Shown: positions 12,685-24,599 of the stretch, in pieces
Position numbering within the stretch: the stretch's first letter is position 1
Layout of the letters: each line of letters begins with the position of its first letter
Assembly (NCBI GenBank): GCA_028023455.1
Contig: JAQFVV010000022.1
Span: 11,801,100-11,865,099 of the forward strand
Direction of reading: 5' to 3'
Length of the DNA: 64,000 nucleotides
Origin: Epiperipatus broadwayi
Taxonomy: Eukaryota > Onychophora > Udeonychophora > Euonychophora > Peripatidae
The notes under the pieces: model-generated
Seen by the model: the letters and a program-made list of their open reading frames with translations, nothing else
What the model was told of the DNA's origin: nothing
Database searches by the model: none
Position numbers and translations under genes: made by a program

Positions 12685-13192
12685 CAGGCAAAACTCACTA
12701 TATGTATTGCCAAACACAGCAAGCTACAGTAATCAATGGATGCCAGAAGGCTTGTGCATAAAATCCCCATCTAGTGCCTACTCATCCAATAGCCCCAGAC
12801 TAGTTTCTGGCTTGTGGCCTTCATCAGTGAGGAGCCTTGGATCTGAGAGCACTGCACCTAGATCTTAGGATCTAATGCAACCCTCCAGCAGCCATCTTTC
12901 ATCTCCACTTAACTACAAAACTATGAGTCTTAAACTGAAAACACCTTAATATTTTCAATCCAAGCCCATTAGCTTATATAGTCATATGGGTCTGAACTCA
13001 GTTCACTACCCATACATTTTGGTGTCTTTGGTTCTTTAATAAACATAGCCACCACTATCCTATTAGCCAGAAACTAGTCTGGGGATATTAGATGAGTAGG
13101 CACTAGATGGGGATTTTATGCACAAGCCTTCTGGCATCCATTGATTACTCTAGCTTGCTGTGTGTGGCAATACGCATAGTGAGTTTTGCCTG
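12685..13192. mobile_element. Foldback MITE with 128-bp terminal inverted repeats, Merlin-like ends
   Basis: The arms 12685-12812 and 13065-13192 are reverse complements with scattered mismatches and equal length, around a 252-bp core. The arm reads inward from CAGGCAAAACTCACTA and contains GTAATCAATGGATGCCAG. The same order of motifs occurs in the terminal inverted repeats of the Merlin-type transposon at 59-62 kb (GCAAATCTCC ... GTAATCAATGGATGCAAG), so this is probably a non-autonomous relative. The core contains CATCAGTGAGGAG ... CTAGATCTTAGGATCTAA and ATATGGGTCTGAACTCAGTTC, both echoed in the 414-bp satellite at 4.7 kb. No coding capacity is seen. Confidence 0.85.
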
Positions 13193-13260
13193 TTTACTGA
13201 GTAGTTAGCTTTATTGCCTATGAGATAAACTTTTTATAAATTGTCCATTCGATTATCTTT

Positions 13261-13360
13261 GCTAGGCATGGTTTTGTGCAGTAATATAGAACCAGATGTT
13301 GATACTCAAGTTTATGTAAACAGCTCTGTCGCTTCTTAAGAACTTCCAAGCAATATAGCA
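13261..13360 (+). repeat. tRNA-derived SINE unit (decayed)
   Basis: The segment from GCTAGGCATGGTTTTGTGCAG through CCAAGCAATATAGC has the same layout as the units at 14645-15312: a 'GGTTTAGTGCAGTGGTAGA'-like head resembling a tRNA A box, a middle 'GATACTCAAG', and a tail 'CTTCCAAGCAATA'. It is strongly mutated. Confidence 0.6.
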
Positions 13361-13485
13361 AACTAGTACAGATTCAAAAGTAAAAGGCATATGTACAAAT
13401 TCTTGCCTCAAATTTTATTAACTGCCAATTTTGATAATAATCCTGAATACATTAATAAATTTTAAATATTTCAAGCAAAAAAGCT

Positions 13486-13998
13486 AACTAAGAGTAATCA
13501 AAATCAACATGAGCTCCCTCCCTACAAACTCATTTTTGGCATACAGGAGAATTTTCAAGAAGATCGATCCTGTGTGCCGGATGTGTGAGAGAGAGGAGGA
13601 ATCAATTGACCACATTTTTCTTAGATGTCCCAATATGTCCAATTACAGATTGATAACTCATGAATGGTACAGCAATACAAATGGAAACTATAAATCAATA
13701 AAAGACTATATAGGTTAGAGTCTATTTACGGACATAAGACTGGCGATTTTCGTGAACTATGCTTTATGGTGTGTTAGATGTAAAGTAACGATTGAAGGGA
13801 CGAGAGACCCGCACGGAACTAAATTTAAGAACGTCATGGAGAAAATCGTGAAGAGAGACCGACTAATTGTTCCAAGCTGTATCACAAGAGCAATATGGGA
13901 GAAGGTTGGATCTACTTCGCTTCAAATAGATATGTAATTGATGTCATTTTTGTATTTGTAGCATTCAATATAGCAATAGAATAAAATTTATTTTAAAA
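13486..13998 (+). pseudogene. 5'-truncated LINE, C-terminal zinc-knuckle end
   Basis: One reading frame runs from 13488 to a terminal TAA at 13937, broken by one TAG at 13716. It starts with a segment like KINMSSLPTNSFLAYRR, then a CCHC-type knuckle (CRMCEREEESIDHIFLRCP), as found after the reverse transcriptase in several non-LTR retrotransposons. Further on comes ALWCVRCK and IVKRDRLIVPS. After the stop a short 3' UTR ends in an A-rich tract around 13992-13999. No reverse transcriptase or endonuclease is present, so this is a 5'-truncated insertion. A related fragment lies on the minus strand at 43.1-43.6 kb. The exact LINE clade is uncertain. Confidence 0.75.
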
Positions 13999-14644
13999 AA
14001 AGATTACAAAATTAGCAATTAATAATATAGTTATAAAGTAAGGTTTTATTATATTAATAAAATTATTCTCATATATTATATAAAAATGTATTTGTATCTG
14101 AAAAATAATTTGTTTTATGGACAAATTTTGCGATTATCTAATTTTATAGAATCGAAAGTTGAATCAATAATTTTAACAAAACTATCTTTTGTAAATAATC
14201 TCGTATTTGTACTTAAATAAGCATAATAAAAAGATTTTACTTAAAATAAATATTCAAAGTTACTGATTTTAAGTGTCTTATTTAATAAAAATGGGGATTC
14301 AAATTTCCTTTTAAGTCTTTGATTTTATAAACAAAGATTTTTTCATCATTTATGAATATCCCGGACTTTCTTTTTTGTCTATTTATGCCACATGTTTCAC
14401 GTAATTCTATACAAATTTTAGTTTTAAGGTAAATATTAGTTTACTTCGCTGATTAAGCTAAATAATAAACGTCAAAACTCCTTTTGTTTTTTCTTTCCTT
14501 CATTTAATAACTATTTAAGATATTTAATTTTGTTGACAATATATTGACATTTACAAATAGTGACATTTTTGTGATATATTTTAAATATAACATGTATATA
14601 TACATTTCTTATAATCATCCAGTAAGAAACCCTTCTATTAATTT
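13999..14644. other. AT-rich sequence, nothing recognised
   Basis: AT-rich DNA without recognisable coding, repeat copy or hairpin of note. Confidence 0.4.
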
Positions 14645-15312
14645 TGTCCTACACGGTTTGGTATAGTGATAGAGTAGCAGGCTGTAGACCTCAAGATTTA
14701 TGGATCATGGCCAGATCCTTCATTTCCAGACCACAAACAACTTATACATTTCAAAGCAATAAATCATTCGTTTATTTTTGCCCTATGTGATAGTAATAGA
14801 AGGATAGATATTGATGCTCAAAGACCATGTATTAAAACCCAGTCTCTGTCATTTTCAGTGCTCAAACTTCTAATGAACTCCCAAATATTAAACCAATTAA
14901 TTATTTTTGCTCAGTATGGTTTAGTGCAGTGGTAGACTGACAACCACTAACACTTAAAGCTGGTTGGATCATGCACAATTCTGAAACTCACTGTGTTTGA
15001 ACTTCATATGAATTTTCAAACAATGATATTTTATTATACTGATTACATTATATTCTATTGATTATATTTTTCCTGTATGGTTCACTGCAGTGATAGAGTG
15101 ACAGATGTTGATACTCATGGTATATATGTCATGGCATAGCTTTATGAGTTCCGCTGCTTGAATATCGTATGTACTCCTGAGCAATAAACCTTTCAAATAT
15201 TTTTAGTCCAGTGGTATAGTGTCAGACTTTGAAGTGCAATTTATGGACTTCAGACAGCCCTATCACTTCTGGTACCCAAACTCTTATAAACAACTGCACA
15301 ATAAGTTGTTTG
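14645..15312 (+). repeat. Tandem array of about five tRNA-derived SINE units
   Basis: Five head-to-tail diverged units begin near 14648, 14783, 14920, 15072 and 15205. The heads read CACGGTTTGGTATAGTGATAG, CCTATGTGATAGTAATAG, CAGTATGGTTTAGTGCAGTG, TGTATGGTTCACTGCAGTGA and AGTCCAGTGGTATAGTG, all variants of a tRNA-like A box. Each is followed by a 'TGATACTCA' or 'GACCTCAAG' middle and a tail like CAATAAA. Units are 120-150 bp. The order and shared orientation suggest tandem amplification of a SINE or repeated insertion into older copies. Internal B-box sequences are decayed. Confidence 0.65.
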
Positions 15313-15705
15313 ATGATCATGATTACTATTATTATTTTTATTATTATTATTATTAACTTGAATATATGACTGATTTTCTCTCCTAGCTACATATGTACTA
15401 TCTCTAAATCAATGCAATATGTTATGTAGCAATATAGTTTAGCTATTCTCCACATAAATTTTAAGGCACTAGTATGACTGAATTACAAGTTATGACATAA
15501 ATTGTAATAATGTGTCTTAGATCTTCATAGATTATCTTCAATGCTCTTTCTGCTTTTATAGAATCATGCAAATCACTTGAAAGTATTCTTATGACTCATG
15601 GATTTGCTTCCATACCCAATATGTATCATTTCAAATGCTTCAGTAATAATATTTCCCAATTTAGACAAAATTTAATGTTAGCAAGTTATTCCATCATATA
15701 ATAAA
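15313..15705. other. AT-rich sequence with (ATT)n
   Basis: Contains a degenerate (ATT)n trinucleotide run around 15328-15355 and otherwise unassigned DNA. Confidence 0.4.
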
Positions 15706-15871
15706 AAAAACCCAGAAAGAGACCACATGTGAGATGGATGGATGCAATAAGAAACTGTGCAGGAGTGATGTGGAGAAGAGAAGCTAAAGATTGGAGAAGA
15801 TGGATTAAACTTGGAGAAACCTTCATCCTGCAGTGAATTGATAATGGTTGATGATAATGATGATAATAAGG
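15706..15871 (+). pseudogene. RTE-type LINE, 3' end fragment
   Basis: This matches the very 3' end of the RTE-type copies at 30.37-30.54 kb (plus) and 45.1-45.3 kb (minus). Shared landmarks are GAGATGGATGGATG, GAGAAGCTAAAGATTGGAGA and CTTCATCCTGCAGTG, followed by a GATGATAATGATGATAA simple tail. In the RTE protein this encodes the C-terminal 'VRWMDE...REAKDR..W' stretch. The rest of the element is absent. Confidence 0.75.
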
Positions 15872-16019
15872 TAAAAACAGTCACATCTCATATCATAAAT
15901 TATGAACCAGGCATGCTAATATTTTAAAGTTTTTGTGATGAATAGTTAAACTATGTTGCTACCTGAATCATATATTTATTTAGAGATAACATTATAAGCT
16001 TCCACAAAGAGAACTGTAG

Positions 16020-16079
16020 TCACATTTCACTGGGACATATATATATATATATATATATATATGTCCCAGTGAAATGTGA
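16020..16079. repeat. 60-bp perfect palindrome centred on (AT)n
   Basis: TCACATTTCACTGGGACAT on the left is exactly mirrored by ATGTCCCAGTGAAATGTGA on the right around an (AT)n centre. A second (AT)n tract follows at about 16099-16126. The whole structure can form a cruciform or hairpin. Confidence 0.9.
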
Positions 16080-16095
16080 TAACAATTATCTGTTA

Positions 16096-16126
<31 letters not shown>

Positions 16127-16149
16127 TGATAATTTTTAACTGTTGTTAT

Positions 16150-16565
16150 TGTTGAAATATTTTAATATGTGAAAATGTGTATTATTTTTTCATCTTAGAA
16201 AAATCAATCGTGTTTTAATACACTGTATTCAATAAAAATAGTAAACTGCTAATGCTTTTTGCATTTGAAAGGATATCAATTCTAAATGCAATATCTTGAT
16301 TTCATTTAGAGACTAAAGTGCCACACTATATATTTACTTTTTAAGGCAATAAAGCTTCAACTTTCACATATTTTTTATTAATTATATACTGATCCACCAA
16401 TCATAAATCCTTAAAATATAAATATATACTGTGATGCTTTAGTCTCTACAATGCATTTACAGTTTACTATTTTCATTGATTACTGTTTATAATATCAGAC
16501 AGCAATTTTTCTAATATGAAAGTATAACAGATATTTTCACATACTAAAATATTTCATCAATAAAA
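16150..16565. repeat. Foldback repeat family, imperfect inverted arms
   Basis: The left arm (about 16150-16270, with GTTGAAATATTTTAATATGT and AATAGTAAACTGCTAATGC) is the approximate reverse complement of the right arm (about 16450-16565, with CAGTTTACTATTTTCATTGA and ACTAAAATATTTCATCAA). A nested inner pair, AGAGACTAAAGTGCCACA and TGTGATGCTTTAGTCTCT, lies at 16307-16324 and 16429-16446. Partial copies recur at 16640-16940, about 17850-17940 and 20440-20660. No coding. It behaves like an old foldback or MITE family. Confidence 0.7.
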
Positions 16566-16639
16566 TCTGTTAAAAATTATGAAATAATAATATCTAACTG
16601 AAGTCTATTATTAACATGGATTATGTGAATGAGTGAGTT

Positions 16640-16945
16640 TCTTACCTTACAGTGCATGTATACTATGATGCTTTAGTTTCTATATAAAACCAAAAGATTG
16701 TATTTTTTAAAAGGTATCCTTTTTTCCATACATCAAAGCATCAACCAGGAAGTGAACCTGTGACAACCATCTCCAAGCAACTGCTTGCTTGCAAGGCAGC
16801 TGTGCTGACCTCCTGACTACCAATGCTTTTGAATGTAAAAAGCATTTACTGTTTATTGTATTGATTACTATCTATTAACATCTGATGATGATTTTTCTAA
16901 TGTGGAAATATAAAAGATATTTCCAAAATATATGTATTAACCTTT
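16640..16945 (+). repeat. Second copy of the foldback family, split by a SINE
   Basis: TATACTATGATGCTTTAGTT at about 16660 matches the inner part of the previous element. AAAAAGCATTTACTGTTTAT and AACATCTGATGATGATTTTT at 16837-16900 match its other half. Between them lies the antisense poly-A SINE at 16728-16828, which probably inserted into this copy. Confidence 0.6.
16728..16828 (-). repeat. tRNA-related poly-A SINE (antisense)
   Basis: In minus sense this has the family layout: a tRNA-like head with an A-box-like 'GTCAGCACAGCTGCCTTGCAAG', a B-box-like 'GGTTCACTTCCTGG', then GATGCTTTGATG and an A-rich tail. Similar copies lie at 33.75, 37.17, 40.70, 45.72 and 52.27 kb. This copy carries a short duplication of the CAAGCA motif. 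Confidence 0.75.
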
Positions 16946-19900
16946 CCGACATGCACTCACATTTCAGCATTTTCTGACATTTTTCTTTGTCTCACAAATC
17001 AACATAAAATATATGATTAAATGATTATTACTTATCTAAAAATAATATATTTGACTTCATTTAATAAATATTTTTGTTTACTACTGAAATAAATTTTAAA
17101 TGTTCATGTTTTGTTTCTGTAAATATTAAAAAAATGAGATCGTAAACAAAACAAAGATTTTACATGTCATCATTTCTAAAAAAATTATTTTCAGTTTATA
17201 AAATCAACGAAATATTTTTTAATTCTTATTATTTTTAAACATCTGAATGAATAATTATTTATTTCTTTTATATCTAACGAATTATGCTTTAAAAGTTTAA
17301 ACTTTTGAATACTTATTGCAAAATTGCAATATTTTCATACTCATAAATATAAATAGATTGCTGATGTAGAAACTAAGCTTGTAAATTGCTTCAGGTCATG
17401 TTTAGATTTGTTGTTAATATAACATTATATTTTTTGAAAATAAAGTATTTCACGTGAAAATAAGTCATTAATAATTATATTTTTTGATATCTAATAAATA
17501 TACTGTAAATTATTTTAAAAAATATCTAAACCATAATAAATTTGCAAATAAACAAGTTTTTGGTCATTGGAACTATTTACTTTAAACAAAAACTGAACAT
17601 TTTACAGCCTTGGCAACAGACAATGGCTGAATATGTCAGGGCATGGTTTATGTCTATTGTAAGAGGGGGGATTTTGAATTTCCCACCTTCTACCACAAAT
17701 TTTTCAGTGAAAATTTATTATAATAAAATATACCATTTTATACACATTTTAATGCATAATACTTATGAAAAATTCACCAGGGAGCGAATTGGTCAAAAAT
17801 GAAATAATTCATGACAATTGATCATGAGGTTAACAAAAAAAGTAGATCAATATCCCCCAGGTTATGAAGTAAAAGCAATCTACATTTGTTTACATACACA
17901 TTGAGCTAAATATATACTGTGATGCTTTTGTCTCTATTGAAGCTATATATGTGCTTACATATATATATATACTTCATATCAGTAATTTAAAAATTATTAA
18001 GACCATGTAAAAAATAAAGATTTTATTTAAATAATTTTAATGAATAAATCTTATATATATATATATTATATGCACAGATAAATGAATATCGTATGAGTAA
18101 TTATAAAGTTATATTTTACATTAAATTTAAAACAAAAATAATAAACATAAAGATAAATTTAAAACAAAATAGCTTTTTGAAAATTGTAAAAGTATAAATT
18201 TAGTCTAGAAGTATATTAAAAACAAAATGTATTTTTGTTGTTAACAATTAAAAGTGGAAATGACATTGATAAAAATTAATTAAAATGCTTGTAAACAGAT
18301 CAATCAATTAACTTTTAAGGAGATAGATATCTGATGTGATGTAGTTAAAAGCAGGCTGTTATATTGTAAGCCCAGATCAAAAAGTAAAAAATTTGAAAAT
18401 AAGTTATTGGACAAAAAAAGCCATAAACTCAGGAAAGTTTCTGGGGCTATGTATAGCCAATCGATCAAAAGATTCAAAGGATGAGTGATATATTTGAAGT
18501 TCACAGATAATCTAACTTTAGAAACTATAAATAATGCTTATAATTAGATTTAAGTTGATTCTTCTTTATCTTCTGTTATTCTTCTATTATTGTGATTCTA
18601 CTATTTGAACTATTTGAAATTCTTCTTCTTCTCTCATTCTGTTACAACTGTTGCTTTATTATTCTGCAATATGCTGCAATTATTCTGTTGTTCTCAGCCA
18701 AAACTTTGTAATTATATTTGTTCATGTAGTTTGAAGCCATGCAGGAGTAGAGAAGCCATTATCTACTTCACTTTATCAAGTGTCAGAGCACAATCTTAAA
18801 ATCCATTGCCAAGTCCAGGTGTAAGAGCCACCAACAAATGGAGAAACCCCCTGAATGTGTATTTGTTATGTGTTAACCTTGTAAAATCTGATGCTGAAAG
18901 CTACAGGAAGACATCAGCCATTAAACAAAGCAACCTAATTAAATTGGAATTGTGATTTAAATCTTCCATAGTTATTGTTCAAAGAATAAACTTCACCAAA
19001 ATAAAGCAATATCTAAGATACTGAATGTGAAACTTTTTATGCTGAGATAATAGATATGAACATTAAAGGAATCTCTAGTCCATTATTATTTATCTCCTAT
19101 CTAGTGAAAATATATCAGTAAATAATTATGTGTTTAATCTGTTTATGAGCACGGATGGCAATGGATTGATGTGTTGTTTTCCTTACAAACACCAGAATTT
19201 AGTCCATGATCATTTTAAATAGAAAGTTTATCTAAATCATTTAAAGTAAAATTTAGCAATTTCTGGTCATGCTAGTATTGATTTGTATGTTAATTAAACT
19301 AGTCAATTCCACATTATTTAAATATAAACAATATGTTAAATCTTCAAATTAATAAATTAAGAATAGTTCCATCGTGCTGCATAGACAGGCTAGATTAAGA
19401 TTTCATTTATTTATATGAAGAGTTTTTACTTTAAGCAAACTACCCTTTTGATTTAAGAAAATGCAATTGATAGAAATAGATGGCTGTCAACGGTTAATTC
19501 AGGTTAGGCTAGTTACATATGAAACTTATGCTTATGTAATGCCTTAGTGATAAATGATTGTAAAACCATTTACGAATTACTGGCCTCTTACTTTCATTAT
19601 TTGTTTAGTGTGGTGATGTGCTGTAGCTAAAAGTTTTTATCCATAGATTATCTGCTTTTTCTTTAAATATGTATTGTTCTTTTATGTTTGTGACTGTGGA
19701 CACTCATATGTGCTGTACCATATACTCTAAGCAGTAGTATGCAGTAGAACTTAATTCCTACCGTTTACGTATATTTTATACATGTATTTGTTCTTGTTCA
19801 TAGACTATTATCTATATCCTATATCTTATAATTATTTTATTATCATAATTATTTACTAATATTATGATTTGATGTTGATCACCACAATCGACTTTAAATT

Positions 19901-20439
19901 GACCATACGTTATTTTAGTATATAATATTGTATTATACGCAGTTTTCAGGTTGTCTAATCTTAGAATGGTGATAATAAGATGTGCAACTGATTAGAGGTC
20001 TATGCAGTAGATCGGGATCTGTTTAAAAACAACTAATCTTAATATTATTCTAAATATTAGCAAAGACTAATTATTTTAAAGCTGTTTGTGTATAATCTAA
20101 ATTATTACATAAGAAGAAAATAATAGGATTTATAAATGTTTATTTCACATAAATGAATTTATCAAAATTAATAAATCAATTAAGTAAAGTTATGCCATTG
20201 TGTGGGTTAATATATAATCTATATACATAAAAAATTGTATGTCTCATTATTTTGTTAGCATTTTGCCATTATTCACAATTAATAATTTAAGTAGATAGTT
20301 AAGAGTTGTTTGGATTTTCCTGACCTTAGTGGGCATAAAAATAAAAAAAATTTAATCTGTGACATCAGAATGTGGAATGCATATGCAGATTGCCCTCAGG
20401 TGATTTTCATGTGGGTAATGAAATTCTGTCAGTTACACT
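16946..20439. other. Intron sequence, mostly unassigned
   Basis: Long AT-rich stretch. At 17850-17940 there is a partial copy of the foldback family (CCCCAGGTTATGAAGTAAAA ... TATACTGTGATGCTTTTGTC). A pyrimidine-rich zone covers about 18555-18690. An 86-codon frame at 17542-17802 and a 64-codon frame at 18605-18799 show no family resemblance and I do not call them genes. The rest shows nothing I recognise. Confidence 0.4.
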
Positions 20440-20660
20440 ATATAAGACCAAGCGATTGCATTTTGAAGATGCACTCTTTTGAATGCAAAAAGCATTTTGC
20501 AATTTACTATTTTCATTGATTACTGTTTATTAACATCTGATGATGATTTTTCTTATGAAAATATAAGATACTTCAATATATTTAACAGAGGTAATAAACC
20601 ATCCCCTCAGGCTATGAGTTAAAAGCACTCTAAATTTTTTTATATATTCATTGATGTTTA
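20440..20660 (+). repeat. Foldback family copy
   Basis: Contains GAATGCAAAAAGCATTTTGC, then CTATTTTCATTGATTACTGT, then AACATCTGATGATGATTTTT, the same order as at 16.44-16.56 and 16.83-16.93 kb. It ends with CCCTCAGGCTATGAGTTAAA, matching 17.86 kb. Confidence 0.65.
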
Positions 20661-20723
20661 TGTGTATATAATATAAATTATTTAAATATGTGTATATTGT
20701 CTATACTAAACTTAATGTAATTA

Positions 20724-21335
20724 TAAGGGACTTGAACTGAGATTTTCAACTCTCACAGCTATCTAATCCATTTTATACAACTGATACATATGATGACATA
20801 ATGTGGAAAAAATAACTGATCTCCAGTGATCGTATTTTGTGCTGAACCAGCACTCATCAGTTGGTCTAAATCACCATTTCCCACACATATACCCTTGCTG
20901 CTCAGTTTGTATTAAGATAACAAGTCTTCAAACTTTAATGGACAAACTTCAATCTTCTCCAACTCTTCTGCAATCCATATCATTGAAATACTGAGAATGA
21001 AATGCTCAAAGCTCTGCATTAAATTTAGCATAGACAGTATACATGCATTTAAATATTACATACTCAGCCTGTTTTATGCCCATTTACTTATCTGTGGAAT
21101 TAAATATACATATTAAGGTTCTATGTGTGAGGGGTCAAATTGACTTAAGATCAACATGGATATGACAATAATATTGGCATCAGTAAGGGCTTTGAGCGTT
21201 TCATCCTCAAATTTTCAATGATATGGATGGCTAAAAAGTTGGAGAGTGGAGAAGATTGAAGATTGATCATTAAAGTTTGAAGATTTGCTATTGTAATAAA
21301 AACTGAGCAGTGATTGTATATTGTACCAATCGGAA
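20724..21335. repeat. 460-bp interspersed repeat, inverted pair
   Basis: The first half (20724-21000) is antisense and the second (about 21040-21335) is sense. Antisense landmarks are AACCAGCACTCATCAGTTGG and ACTTTAATGGACAAACTTCA. Sense landmarks are GGCATCAGTAAGGGCTTTGA and GGAGAGTGGAGAAGATTGAA. Together they form an imperfect hairpin. The family recurs at 23.5, 28.9, 34.6, 43.0, 52.8 and 57.2 kb. Confidence 0.75.
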
Positions 21336-23461
21336 TGTAAGTGATGATCAAATCTAACCGCAAAAACAATATCTGCACTACAAGGGCGCCATCTAGGCAT
21401 TTGAGCCTAGAAAAATTTATAGAGTAGGCAGATACGCGCTGTTAAGATTCCACTTTATTTAAATATTCCGATCGTTAGCCCAAGTCACTAGCTCAGTGGA
21501 GATGCAGAGATAAAAATCTATATCTTAATTTATATCTTAAATATCAAAGAGTAAAAGCCACTGCCAGAAATTAACATATAAAAATATTTATTTACGCACA
21601 TATAAAATAATATTTAAATTTTGAGGAATAAGTTTAACATTTTAGATTTTTATATTAACTTTTAATTTTACATTTAACTAATTTCAATGAGTTTAATTAT
21701 TATTTAGATAGTCAAGTATGAATAGACTACATAGATCTGCATTTGAAAAGAAAATATTCTTCCCTGATTTAACCTTAGGCAACAAATTTCGCAACCAAAT
21801 TGGCGCCAATCCATCTGATACATTCATGTATTCAATGTAGCATGATACGACAACACAAAATACTATATTGTCAGGAATGTACATCTGAACAATAAGTAGA
21901 AATAGAGAAGACATTGACTCTCCACCTACAGGAATGTGACATCTATTGGCAAGTAGAACAATAAACAAAAAAACTCCATAGGAATGGACTGCGGTCTTCT
22001 GCCGACTTACAAACCCATTCATAGGCAAACAGAGGGTGTGTGGCATATATCTATAATCCTGCCCATAGCGGACCTCATACTACATCTACTAATTACACAA
22101 ATATATCCAATCCATTGAACCAATTCAACTACGAAATGAATAACCTAAGATTACCCTCCCTTAATACAACTTTACAAAACTATATAGCCATTCATGCCCC
22201 ACTTAATTTTAACATTTAAATACGTTCGCACAGATTTGTTTAAAAATGTTGGGTATAGATCGATTACTTAGATTCCACGGTCAAAAACATTTCAAAATAA
22301 ACATAAACGATCAAAATACAAAATTATTGATACCGACAATCGCAGAGGGAAACTTATAAGTAACCCAATAGTATTCACCATAAGATACTTGCGTTGTCAC
22401 CAATAACTTAAAAGACATCCGAATAAATACATTTTAGATACTCACCGTAAGGTATCATTATTTATCGAATGTCTATATATTTTGATCAAATATGAAAACC
22501 AAAATATAATTAACCGCAAACGAATCCATGCAAGCGTCTATAAACAACTTAAATTTCATACATTTAAATAATCTTTACTATAAGAAAAAAAAAATGGAAA
22601 TGATGTTTATCAATCGGAAAACATATAAAATTAAACATTATTAATTTGATTTAAAAACTTACAAAAGTCAGATAAAAGTCCGTTTTAACATTTCAGTTGG
22701 CTTGTTTATCAATTTGTAAAACTTGATGAAAGTTCTTAATTGATTTTAACAATTGTTCATATCATATAGCTTATGGTAGAATAGTCCCTGTTCCCGTTGG
22801 CAATTCCCACGGAGACTTTCCTGGAAGACCGGTCTGATATTTTGGAGGTAGCATTAGCTGGTTCTGTTCTGGTATCACAGTCTTTTCATTTTTCCTTTTT
22901 AAATAGAGAGTGTGGTATGTGCGTCCTACCACCTCTCAAACATACAATGCTGGAACTGTCCGAAAAAAAAACTGTTTTTCCCTTTTTATATTATCCACAA
23001 GGATTCAATGAACAAAACGTCACTAGTCTATCACTTTCGTTAGGGTCCGAGCTAAGGCTTAGTGCTTCCATTGGTCAAGCTAATTTCTCTTTCTTCTCTT
23101 ATCTAACTTTTCATCTGACTTTTTAATTAAACAGCTTTTAGATAATTAATAAACAATCATTTCCATTTACAGATTACAGGAATTAATTAATACCTGTTTT
23201 TATTTTAACTTACGTTATTTTTTTATTAAAATATTTTTATATTTCAATCTTGTATTTTTTTATTTAAAAAAATACGTTCAAATACTTTTTTTTCTTGTTT
23301 ATGAAAAAAATATTTTTAAAGTTTAGCATCCGTGCGAATATATATATATATGTTTAACAAACATTTTAATTTTAGCGTTTAGTTTTTTCCTTTTATTTGC
23401 GAACTTTTAAGTTTTTATTTTAAATAAATGTAACGACATATTTATATATCGTTACAATATA
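21336..23461. other. Unassigned, locally less AT-rich region with small ORFs
   Basis: Contains a 117-codon frame on the minus strand (21693-22046) and a 109-codon frame on the plus strand (22797-23126). Neither shows a domain I recognise. The 22760-23110 segment has more C, G and CpG than its surroundings, with CATTGGTCAAG (an inverted CCAAT-like motif) near 23070. It could be unrecognised transposon sequence, an LTR or a regulatory region. I do not call a gene. Confidence 0.35.
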
Positions 23462-24095
23462 TATATATGGAAGATAGTGATCTAGACCAACTGATGAGTG
23501 CTGGCTTAGCACAATATATATATATATTGGAGATAAGTTGTCATGTGTATCAGTTATATAAGATGGATTGGATAGCTATGGAGAGTTTGAAAATCTGAGT
23601 TCAAGTCTCTTATAATTGTATTAATAGTGTAGACAATATACATGTATTTAAATATTACATATTCAGCCTGTATACTATTCATCTTTCTTCTGTAGAATTA
23701 AATACACATAGTAAGGTTCTATGTGTGAGGAATTGGGTTGACTTAAGGGAAACATGGGTATGATAATAATATTGGCATCAGCAAGGGCTTTGAGCATTTC
23801 ATTCTTGGATTTTCAATGATATGGATGCTGAATAGTTGGAGAGTGGAGAAGATTGAAGCTTGTCCATTAAAGTTTGCATATTTGCTATCTTAATATAAAC
23901 TGAACAGTGATTGTATATATGTGTGGAAGATGATGATTTAAATCAACTAATGGGTGCTGCTTCAGCATGAAATATTAATATTGGAGATCAATTATATTTT
24001 TCACATGTATGTGGTCATGTATATCAGTTTTATAAGATGGATTGGATAGATGAGGAGAGTTTGAAAGTCTGAATTCAAGTCCCTTATAATATATA
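23462..24095 (+). repeat. 460-bp interspersed repeat, about 1.4 tandem units
   Basis: GACCAACTGATGAGTGCTGG near 23485 recurs as ATCAACTAATGGGTGCTG near 23943, a spacing of about 458 bp. Between them are the standard landmarks GGCATCAGCAAGGGCTTTGA and GCTTGTCCATTAAAGTTTG. An (AT)n tract sits at the left edge, next to a GTAACGA...TCGTTAC hairpin. Confidence 0.8.
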
Positions 24096-24537
24096 CATAT
24101 GTAAATGCAGTAATTATATAGTCAATAGTTAAGAAGACCAAGTAATATTTAAGCATCAAAGTGATAAGCTATTCAAATTAGTTTTTTAATTTTTCTACTA
24201 TTGAAATCAGTTCATGACTTTATAATTTGAGTTCATATTCCCAAAGCTTAAAAAATTATTCATATTTTAAGGCATAAAAAAATGGATCATTTTAAATACT
24301 TTTTAGACCAGGAAAACATGATTAAATATCAGAAGCTAGTAGTCAAGTCTTTCAAAGAACATTTTTTTCATAGTTAAACCAGTTTATATTTTGAATACCA
24401 TAGGCAGTAGTAGTGTATGTTGTAAGAACCATGTTTCTGTTCCATGTTTTGATCTTCACACATTTATACCATAAGATTTCCAATTTAACTTCTCTGACTT
24501 TACTTTGGAAATAAAAAAAATTTATCTTTGGTTTTTT

Positions 24538-24595
24538 GTTTCTTAAAGCTTTCAAAAAACTGACTTGTTTCTTAAAGCTTTCAAAAAACTGACTT
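24538..24595. repeat. Two-copy 29-bp tandem duplication
   Basis: TCTTAAAGCTTTCAAAAAAC occurs at 24541 and again at 24570 with exact identity. A local slippage duplication. Confidence 0.85.
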
Positions 24596-24599
24596 GACT

